Assembly (NCBI RefSeq): GCF_000282995.1
Contig: NZ_ALEE01000588.1
Span: 1-5,425, forward strand
Direction: 5' to 3'
Source of the DNA: Melaminivora alkalimesophila
GTDB lineage: Bacteria; Pseudomonadota; Gammaproteobacteria; Burkholderiales; Burkholderiaceae_C
Length of the DNA: 5,425 nucleotides
A model generated the notes under the pieces. The model was not told the DNA's origin and did not search any database. It saw nothing but the letters and a program-made list of their open reading frames with translations. Positions 1 through 5,039 of the stretch are shown one piece after another; within the stretch, counting starts at the first letter, position 1, and every line of letters starts with the position of its first letter. The translations under genes and the position numbers were made by a program.

Positions 1-541
1 AGTCGCCCAACAGCCACGGGCGCCACGCCGCCGGCAGCTCAACCGGCCCCATCGCCTCGGGATCGAAGGCGTCGGTGAACTGGCTGACCAGCAGGTGTTG
101 CAGGCGCTCGGCCTCGGGCAGCTCGTTACTGGCCTGCGCCAGCTGCCCTGCCAGGTCGGCCGTGGTGATCGCCACCCGGGCGCCGGAATCGCGGATGTAG
201 TGCTGGAGCTCCTCGGGCAGGTTCATCGGGTTGACCGGCACCACCACGGCGTTGGCGCGCAGGATCGCATAGTGCGCAGTCACCAGCTGCGGGGTGTTCT
301 GGGCGAGCAGCAGCACCCGGTCGCCCTTGCGCACGCCGATGCCGTACAGCCAGGCGGCCAGGCGCTCGGTCGCGTCGCACAGCTCCCGATAGCTCGTGTC
401 GCGCCCCATGAACACCAGCGCCGTCTTGGCGGGGTAGCGGCGCGCGCTGACTTCCAGGTTCTCCCACACGCTGGTGGCGGGCACGGTGATGGCATGGGGC
501 AGGCGCTCGGGCCAGACGGCATGGTGCAAGGGTGTGGACAT
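1..541 (-). CDS. Acyl-CoA synthetase (AMP-forming), N-terminal part, cut by left edge
   Basis: This is the N-terminal 180 residues of an adenylate-forming acyl-CoA ligase, which activates a carboxylic acid (probably a fatty acid) with ATP to an acyl-AMP and then to the CoA thioester. Read on the minus strand from the ATG at 541-539, the frame stays open to the window edge. The protein opens MSTPLHHAVWPERLPHAITV. It continues with the family's early landmarks: SVWENLEVSARRYPAKTALV (24-43), then YRELCDATERLAAWL (51-65), GVRKGDRVLLLAQNTPQ (69-85) and AILRANAVVVPVNPMN (92-107), which corresponds to the A2-like segment. The ATP-binding P-loop, the adenylate motif and the C-terminal lid lie outside, so substrate class cannot be judged. 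No good Shine-Dalgarno sequence precedes the ATG. A GTG twelve codons upstream is open in frame but the extra residues look non-coding. The gene is transcribed away from the phosphoesterase unit. Family assignment is firm; chain-length preference is unknown. Confidence 0.9.
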   Translation of the reverse strand, partial: MSTPLHHAVWPERLPHAITVPATSVWENLEVSARRYPAKTALVFMGRDTSYRELCDATERLAAWLYGIGVRKGDRVLLLAQNTPQLVTAHYAILRANAVVVPVNPMNLPEELQHYIRDSGARVAITTADLAGQLAQASNELPEAERLQHLLVSQFTDAFDPEAMGPVELPAAWRPWLLGD

Positions 542-707
542 GGCAGCAGGTAGGAGGGCATGCGACAGAGCGCGCACGCCAGGCTTCGACGAAGGAACGA
601 GGAACAACGAACAGGCAAGGCTAATCCTCCCGGCCCGCGGATCCATCCGGGTCGCCCCGGAGATCCCGTCACCTGCGCGACGCCCGGCAGCCTCCGGCGC
701 GGGCGGC

Positions 708-713
708 TATGCT
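708..713 (+). promoter_or_regulatory. Possible -10 element for the phosphoesterase operon
   Basis: TATGCT at 708-713, preceded by GGC, matches the TATAAT consensus at four of six positions. The base spacing would give a leader of roughly 75 bases that includes the stem-loop at 735-777. There is no recognisable -35 hexamer 16-18 bases upstream (CGGCAG region), so this is only a weak candidate for a sigma-70 type promoter. Confidence 0.2.
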
Positions 714-734
714 CGAATCCTTTTGCCTCTTCCC

Positions 735-777
735 GCGGGAGGCGCTGCAGCAACCCTGCGCGGGCGACGCCCCCCGC
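735..777 (+). promoter_or_regulatory. GC-rich stem-loop in the presumed leader of the phosphoesterase operon
   Basis: Bases 735-744 (GCGGGAGGCG) pair with 768-777 (CGCCCCCCGC) at nine of ten positions, with one A-C mismatch in the middle. Inside, GCAG (747-750) pairs with CTGC (756-759) around the loop CAACC. The left arm also overlaps a perfect palindrome TCCCGCGGGA at 731-740, giving an alternative fold. The structure ends 19 bases before the ATG at 797, and the pyrimidine-rich gap has no Shine-Dalgarno sequence. A role in translation or attenuation is inference; GC-rich DNA forms stems by chance. Confidence 0.3.
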
Positions 778-796
778 CCATCCCCGCCCTTTCTCC

Positions 797-1990
797 ATGG
801 TCTTTCTCGCTTCGCTGATCATTCCGCTGCTCGCCCTGTGGCTGTGGTGGCCCGTGGCGGGCCTGTCCCGCGGCGCGCGTGCACTGGCGGCGCTCGCCAC
901 GGCGCTGCTGGGCTGTTCGCCGGCGCTGCTGCTGCAGTGGCTGCAGTCGGGCCGCATCGACTACACCACGATCGCCTACCTGCAGGTGCCCAGCGGCTGG
1001 CTGCTCGCAACGCTGGGCGCCCTGCTGCCCTACATGGTGCTGCGCGACCTGGGCTGGGCGCTGGCGCGGCTTGCCGGCTCCGCGACCTGGGCGCGCCGGC
1101 TGCACGGTCGGCGCCTGGCGCTGCTGGCGCTGCTTGCCGCCCTGCTCGTGACAGGCTACGGCACCTGGGCCGGGTTGCAGCCGCCGCAGGTGCGGGAGCG
1201 GACCATCGTCCTGCCGCGCCTGCCCGCCCAGCTCGACGGGCTGCGCGTGGCCGTGCTGGCCGACCTGCACGCCAGCCCCGTGAACGACGCACGCTACCTG
1301 GAGACCGTGGTCGAGCGCAGCAACGGCGCGCGCCCGGACCTGGTGCTGCTGCCCGGCGACATGGTCGACGGCGAGGTCGCGGTCACCGGGCCGCAGCTCG
1401 AACCGCTGGCGCGCCTGCAGGCGCCACACGGCGTCTGGCTGGCGCCGGGCAACCACGAGTACTACAGCGGCTACGACGCCTGGATGGCGGAGTTCGCACG
1501 GCGTGGCCTGTCGGTGCTGCAGAACCAGACCCGCGTGCTGGACATCGGCGGCGCCCGGCTGGCGCTGTCGGGCATCGGCGACCCGGTCCACGGCCGCACC
1601 TCCACCCACAACACCGACCCCAGCGTTCCCGAGGGCGTGCCCCCGGACGTGCAGGCGGTCGCCCGGCAGGCGGCGGCGGCCGGTGCACAGTTCCACATCC
1701 TGATGGCGCACCAGCCCCGCTTCGCCCGCGACAATGCCGCCCATGGCATCGACCTGCAGATCTCCGGCCACACCCATGGCGGCCACATCCGCGGCATGGA
1801 CCAATGGCTCGTCGCCGCCTTCAACGGCGGCTTCGTGCGCGGCCTCTACGACGTCGGCCCGATGCGCCTGTTCGTGACCAGCGGCGCAGGCCTGTGGGCG
1901 GGCTTTCCGGTGCGCCTGGGCGTGCCGCCGCACATCGACATCCTGCGCCTGCAGCGCGCGCCCTCGCCTTCCGCCCCGCACACACCATGA
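797..1990 (+). CDS. Membrane-anchored calcineurin-like metallophosphoesterase
   Basis: This 397-residue protein belongs to the calcineurin-like metallophosphoesterases of the YkuE/YaeI type, which use a two-metal centre to hydrolyse phosphoesters. About four hydrophobic segments lie in the first third (roughly 1-21, 28-49, 63-84, 107-125). A catalytic domain from about 148 carries the ordered metal-binding motifs: DLH (156-158), GDMVDG (187-192), GNHEYY (218-223), MAHQPR (303-308) and GHTHGGH (324-330). The last motif usually ends in Gln; here it is His330. An even number of membrane segments would put the domain on the same side as the N-terminus. I chose ATG 797 because it directly precedes the first membrane segment. 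The frame is open back to an ATG at 560 that has a good but very close AGGAGG, but the intervening 79 residues are Arg/Pro-rich and look non-coding. The stop overlaps the transporter start (ATGA, 1987-1990). The substrate is unknown; nucleotide, lipid and cell-wall phosphoesters are all possible. Confidence 0.88.
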   Translation: MVFLASLIIPLLALWLWWPVAGLSRGARALAALATALLGCSPALLLQWLQSGRIDYTTIAYLQVPSGWLLATLGALLPYMVLRDLGWALARLAGSATWARRLHGRRLALLALLAALLVTGYGTWAGLQPPQVRERTIVLPRLPAQLDGLRVAVLADLHASPVNDARYLETVVERSNGARPDLVLLPGDMVDGEVAVTGPQLEPLARLQAPHGVWLAPGNHEYYSGYDAWMAEFARRGLSVLQNQTRVLDIGGARLALSGIGDPVHGRTSTHNTDPSVPEGVPPDVQAVARQAAAAGAQFHILMAHQPRFARDNAAHGIDLQISGHTHGGHIRGMDQWLVAAFNGGFVRGLYDVGPMRLFVTSGAGLWAGFPVRLGVPPHIDILRLQRAPSPSAPHTP

Positions 1991-3201
1991 CCACTCCCTC
2001 CGCCGCTTCCTCCCCAGCCTCGCTGGAGCGCCGCAACCTCGGGCTGCTGGTGGCGGCGCAATCGCTGGGTGGCGCCTCGCCGCCCATCATCATCTCGCTG
2101 GGCGGGCTGGTCGGGCAGATGCTCTCGTCCACCCCCACTGCCTCGACCCTGCCGGTGAGCCTCTACCAGCTCGGGCTGGCGCTGTCCACGCTGCCTGCCG
2201 CCTGGCTGATGCAGCGCATCGGCCGCCGCATGGCCTACGCGCTGGGGGCGCTCATGGGCATGCTCTCGGGGCTGGTGGCCGCGTGGGGCATCGCGCGCTC
2301 GGACTTCGTGCTGTTCTGCCTGGGCACGACGCTGGCCGGCTTCTACGGCGCCTGCGTGCAGAGCTACCGCTTTGCCGCCACCGACGCCGTGGCCGACACC
2401 GCGCACCAGGCCAAGGCCATCTCGCGCGTCATGGTCGGTGGCCTGGTCGCTGCCATCATCGGCCCGCAGGTCGTGATCTGGACGCGCGACGCGCTGCCCG
2501 CCACGCCCTTCGCCGGCAGCTTCTACAGCCAGGCCGCGCTGGCGCTGCTGGCGCTGCCGCTGTTGCTGGCGCTGCGCCTGCCGGCCATGCCGCGCAAGGT
2601 CGAGGGGCACGGCCGGCCCCTGGCCGAGATCGCGCGCACGCCGCAATTCATCATTGCCGCCACCGCCGGCGTGGTGAGCTATGGCCTGATGGCCTTCCTG
2701 ATGACGGCCGCGCCGATGGCCATGGTCGGCCACGGCCACGGGGTCGGCGAGGCGGCGCTGGGCATCCAGTGGCACGTGCTGGCGATGTTCGGCCCGAGCT
2801 TCTTCACCGGCCACCTGATCGCCCGCTTCGGCAAGCGCGCCGTCACGGCGCTCGGATTGGTGCTGATCGCGGCCTCCGGCGTCCTGGCCCTGCTCGGCCT
2901 CGGGTTGCTGCATTTCTGGGGCGCGCTGGTGCTGCTGGGGGTGGGCTGGAACTTCGGCTTCATCGGCGCCACCGCCCTGCTGACCGAGTGCTACCGGCCC
3001 GCCGAGCGCGCCAAGGTGCAGGCGCTCAATGATTTCCTGGTGTTCGGCACGGTGGCCGTCGCCTCCTTTGGCTCCGGCCAGCTGCTGCACACGGTCGGCT
3101 GGAACGGCATCAACGTCGGCATGCTGCCGCTGGTCGCCGTGGCGCTGGCGCTGCTGGCCGCTGGCGCCCTGCGCGAGCGCCGCGCCCGGGCGGGCGCATG
3201 A
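1987..3201 (+). CDS. Major facilitator superfamily (MFS) transporter
   Basis: A 404-residue inner-membrane carrier with about twelve hydrophobic segments in two halves, the usual MFS length. The loop-2/3 signature appears as QRIGRRMAYALGAL (76-89), and its counterpart in the second half as ARFGKRAVTALG (279-290). A polar central loop (RLPAMPRKVEGHGRPLAEIA, about 197-216) separates the halves. The segment GWNFGFIGATALLTECYRPA (320-339) followed by ERAKVQALNDF (340-350) looks like a conserved family-specific loop. Several His residues (H249, H251, H263, H276) cluster around the seventh and eighth segments. The start ATG overlaps the phosphoesterase stop by four bases, and no Shine-Dalgarno sequence precedes it, so translation probably depends on coupling to the upstream gene. 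MFS carriers use ion gradients to move small solutes. The substrate and direction cannot be read from this sequence. The family call is secure, the subfamily is not. Confidence 0.9.
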   Translation: MTTPSAASSPASLERRNLGLLVAAQSLGGASPPIIISLGGLVGQMLSSTPTASTLPVSLYQLGLALSTLPAAWLMQRIGRRMAYALGALMGMLSGLVAAWGIARSDFVLFCLGTTLAGFYGACVQSYRFAATDAVADTAHQAKAISRVMVGGLVAAIIGPQVVIWTRDALPATPFAGSFYSQAALALLALPLLLALRLPAMPRKVEGHGRPLAEIARTPQFIIAATAGVVSYGLMAFLMTAAPMAMVGHGHGVGEAALGIQWHVLAMFGPSFFTGHLIARFGKRAVTALGLVLIAASGVLALLGLGLLHFWGALVLLGVGWNFGFIGATALLTECYRPAERAKVQALNDFLVFGTVAVASFGSGQLLHTVGWNGINVGMLPLVAVALALLAAGALRERRARAGA

Positions 3202-3204
3202 ACC

Positions 3205-3210
3205 AGGGAG
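3205..3210 (+). promoter_or_regulatory. Ribosome binding site deciding the methyltransferase start
   Basis: AGGGAG lies eight bases before the ATG at 3219. No comparable sequence precedes the alternative ATG at 3198, which overlaps the transporter stop. The codons between the two ATGs (including GGA and AAT) are also unlike the rest of the gene, which favours 3219 as the real start. Confidence 0.55.
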
Positions 3211-3218
3211 CGAATGCC

Positions 3219-3824
3219 ATGCAATCGGCCCGTGAAGAGTGGTTCGACGAAGCCTACTACCAGCGTTACTACCTCGACCCGCGCACGCGCGTCACCGACC
3301 CGCAGCACCTGGCGCGCCTCGCCGCCTTCGTCTTCAGCTACCTGCAGTACCTGCGCCAGCCGGTGGCGCGCGTGCTGGACCTGGGCTGCGGCGTAGGCCT
3401 GTGGCAGCCGCTGGTGGCCCAACACCAGCCTGGCGCCCGCTACCACGGCGTGGAATACAGCGCCTATCTGTGTGAACGCTACGGCTGGGAGCAGGGCTCG
3501 GCGGTCGATTACCGGGCGGACGAGCCCTTCGATCTCGTCATCTGCCAGGGCGTGCTGCCGTATCTTGCGCCGCGCGACCTGAAGGCGGCGCTCGCCAACC
3601 TGGGCCGGCTGTGCCGTGGGGCGCTCTACCTGGAGGCCGTCACGCGCGAGGACTACGAGCGCGGCAGCATCGACGAGGAACTCACCGACCCGCGCCTGCA
3701 CCGCCACCGCGCCCAGCTCTACCGCCGCGGCCTGGCGCCGAACTTCCTGAACCTGGGCGGCGGGCTGTGGCTGAGCCGCCAGGCGCAGGTGCCGGTGTTC
3801 GCGCTGGAGACGCTGGACGACTGA
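3219..3824 (+). CDS. Class I SAM-dependent methyltransferase, small, substrate unknown
   Basis: This 201-residue cytoplasmic protein has the Rossmann-like fold of class I S-adenosylmethionine methyltransferases. The glycine-rich SAM-binding motif I is VLDLGCGVG (52-60). The acidic residue at the end of strand 2 is probably E79 in YHGVEYS. The strand-4 motif FDLVICQGVLPYL spans 104-116. An aromatic N-terminal segment, EEWFDEAYYQRYYLDPRTRV (6-25), precedes the core. The length is short for the class, so there is little room for a separate substrate domain. It is the third gene of the unit: from ATG 3219 it lies 17 bases after the transporter stop. If ATG 3198 were used, the protein gains seven residues and overlaps by ATGA. 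The gene ends inside an inverted repeat shared with the convergent dehydrogenase. The methyl acceptor cannot be deduced; a small molecule handled by the neighbouring transporter is a guess. Confidence 0.87.
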   Translation: MQSAREEWFDEAYYQRYYLDPRTRVTDPQHLARLAAFVFSYLQYLRQPVARVLDLGCGVGLWQPLVAQHQPGARYHGVEYSAYLCERYGWEQGSAVDYRADEPFDLVICQGVLPYLAPRDLKAALANLGRLCRGALYLEAVTREDYERGSIDEELTDPRLHRHRAQLYRRGLAPNFLNLGGGLWLSRQAQVPVFALETLDD

Positions 3825-3843
3825 AACGTCCGGACCCTTTCAG
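3821..3843. terminator. Inverted repeat across two convergent stop codons, possible bidirectional terminator
   Basis: CTGAAA (3821-3826) is the exact reverse complement of TTTCAG (3838-3843), and the palindrome GTCCGGAC (3828-3835) lies between. The outer arms contain the methyltransferase stop (TGA 3822-3824) and the complement of the dehydrogenase stop (TCA 3840-3842). No run of T follows on either strand, so it is not a canonical intrinsic terminator. Its place between converging genes only 15 bases apart suggests it may still slow or end transcription from both sides. Confidence 0.4.
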
Positions 3844-4865
3844 CGCCGCATCTGCAGCGCCCCCGGGTTGACGATGTTGGTGGGCGTGCCGCGGATGAAG
3901 TTCACCACGTTGTCGAAGGCGGCGCCGAAGTACAGCTCGTAGCTCTCCTGCTCCACGTAGCCGATGTGCGGCGTGCACACGCAGTTCTCCAGCCGCAGCA
4001 GCGCATGGCCCTGCAGGATCGGCTCGGTCTCGAACACGTCGACCGCCGCCATGCCGGGGCGGCCCCGGTTGAGCGCGGCGATCAGCACATCGGGCTGCAG
4101 CAGCTCGGCGCGCGAGGTGTTGACGAACAGCGCCGTCGGCTTCATCGACGACAAGTCCTCCAGCGAGATCAGGCCGCGCGTGGCGTCCGTGAGGCGCAGG
4201 TGCAGCGATAGCACGTCGCAGCTCGCGAAGAACTCCGCGCGCGAGCGTGCGACCTGCAGCCCATCCGCCAGCGCCTGGACGCGCGAGGCCTCGCTGCCCC
4301 AGACCACCACCTCCATCCCGAAGGCGCGGCCATAGCCGGCGACGAGCTTGCCGATGCGCCCGTAGCCCCAGATGCCCAGCACCTTGCCGCGCAGCACCAT
4401 GCCGATGCCGAAATTCGGCGGCATCGACGCGGCCCGCAGGCCCGACTGCTGCCAGGCGCCGTGCTTGAGGTTGGCGATGTACTGCGGCAGCCGGCGCATC
4501 GCCGTCATGATCAACGCCCAGGTCAGCTCGGCCGGTGCCACCGGCGAGCCCACCCCTTCGGCCACCGCGATGCCGCGCTCGGTGCAGGCCGGGATGTCGA
4601 TGTGGTCGCCCACGGGGCCGGTCTGCGCCACGAAGCGCAGGCGCGGCAACTTGTCGAGCAGCTGGCGCGTGAGGTGCGTGCGGTCGCGGTTGAGCACCAG
4701 GATGTCAGCGTCGCGCAGCCGCACCGCCAGCTGACCCAGCCCCTTGACGTTGTTGGTATAGACCTTGGCGGAGTAGCCGTCGAGCCGGCTGGCGCAGCGC
4801 AGCTTGCGCACTGCGTCTTGGTAGTCGTCGAGGATGACGATGTTCATCGTGTTCACGGCCGCCAT
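3840..4865 (-). CDS. D-2-hydroxyacid dehydrogenase family protein
   Basis: A complete 341-residue NAD(P)-dependent oxidoreductase of the D-isomer 2-hydroxyacid dehydrogenase family, the group containing phosphoglycerate, glycerate and lactate dehydrogenases. Such enzymes interconvert 2-hydroxy and 2-keto acids in the cytoplasm. The nucleotide-binding loop is GYGRIG (167-172). The expected catalytic residues are present: R252 in VNTSRAELL, E281 in DVFETEP and H300 in CTPHIGY. The N-terminal segment MNIVILDDYQDAVRKL (7-22) and the conserved block GVGSPVAPAELTWALIM (104-120) fit the family. Where NAD-linked members have an acidic residue after strand 2, this one reads VVVWGSEASR (186-195), which may favour NADPH. 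I chose ATG 4865 because GGAG sits three bases upstream; ATG 4847 matches the core better but has no Shine-Dalgarno sequence, and a TTG at 4874 is also open. The family is clear, the substrate is not; it need not be a serine-pathway enzyme. Confidence 0.9.
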   Translation of the reverse strand: MAAVNTMNIVILDDYQDAVRKLRCASRLDGYSAKVYTNNVKGLGQLAVRLRDADILVLNRDRTHLTRQLLDKLPRLRFVAQTGPVGDHIDIPACTERGIAVAEGVGSPVAPAELTWALIMTAMRRLPQYIANLKHGAWQQSGLRAASMPPNFGIGMVLRGKVLGIWGYGRIGKLVAGYGRAFGMEVVVWGSEASRVQALADGLQVARSRAEFFASCDVLSLHLRLTDATRGLISLEDLSSMKPTALFVNTSRAELLQPDVLIAALNRGRPGMAAVDVFETEPILQGHALLRLENCVCTPHIGYVEQESYELYFGAAFDNVVNFIRGTPTNIVNPGALQMRR

Positions 4866-5039
4866 TGTCTCCAACCTGCCGCCGCGCGCGGCTCCGGAAG
4901 ATGAAAGCGGGTGTATTTTGCCGGCTTGGAAGAGCGCAACGCCCGTGGTCGGGGCGATGCGTGTAGCCCTTTCCTACGTTCGCATCGGCGTCGCCAAAGG
5001 CGCCATCGAGGCCCTGTTGGTGGCTCCCACGCGCAACAG
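4866..5039. other. Intergenic gap between OB-fold gene and dehydrogenase
   Basis: These 174 bases separate two minus-strand genes. I see no minus-strand gene with a start signal here. A small stem CGCC-AAA-GGCG lies at 4992-5002 without a T-run, so it is a poor terminator for the upstream gene. The gap is wide enough for the dehydrogenase to have its own promoter. A plus-strand frame (4834-5046, 70 codons) crosses it antisense to the dehydrogenase start; it is discussed under findings and not called as a gene. Confidence 0.5.
4911..4939 (-). promoter_or_regulatory. Possible promoter of the dehydrogenase
   Basis: On the minus strand TTGCGC (4939-4934) stands 16 bases before AATACA (4917-4912), inside CAAAATACAC, the most AT-rich spot of this gap. 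Each hexamer matches three of six sigma-70 consensus bases. Transcription would start near 4905 and give a leader of about 40 bases to ATG 4865. The match is weak, and position is the main argument. Confidence 0.25.

Larger units (their letters stand above)
542..796. other. Divergent intergenic region between acyl-CoA ligase and phosphoesterase
   Basis: These 255 bases separate two divergently transcribed genes and should hold both promoters. The stretch around 590-625 is less GC-rich than its surroundings. It contains an 11-base palindrome CTTCGACGAAG (584-594), immediately followed by three GAACNNN heptads (595-615). A weak -10-like TATGCT sits at 708-713, and a strong GC stem-loop spans 735-777. 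The phosphoesterase frame is open through most of this interval, but the codons there (AGG, CGA, CTA, AAT) are unlike those of the neighbouring genes, so I treat it as non-coding. I found no convincing -35/-10 pair for either gene. Confidence 0.6.

Noticed and set aside
601..630. GGAGGA followed by TTG on the minus strand as a start for the acyl-CoA ligase
   Set aside because: That TTG is not in the reading frame of the ligase, and its translation has no similarity to the family.
739..771. Resemblance of GGAGGCGCTGC to the start of the S-adenosylhomocysteine riboswitch
   Set aside because: The further conserved parts of that riboswitch (the CAGGCTCGG-like strand and the later GGCGCTC pairing strand) are absent, and the downstream gene is not a methionine-cycle gene.
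280..957. Minus-strand 225-codon open frame overlapping the ligase start
   Set aside because: It is out of frame with the ligase, gives a Pro/Arg/Ser-rich product and overlaps the phosphoesterase start on the other strand.
707..1981. Minus-strand 424-codon open frame opposite the phosphoesterase
   Set aside because: Composition is dominated by His, Gln, Arg and Gly with no recognisable motif, typical of the antisense frame of a GC-rich gene.
709..1986. Long plus-strand open frame running through the phosphoesterase gene into the transporter frame
   Set aside because: It is only the shifted frame of the phosphoesterase in GC-rich DNA. The translation is an Arg/Ala/Pro-rich run without domains, and the transporter begins at ATG 1987.
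1846..3090. Minus-strand 414-codon open frame opposite the transporter
   Set aside because: Same type of low-complexity antisense translation; the plus strand carries a well-supported membrane protein.
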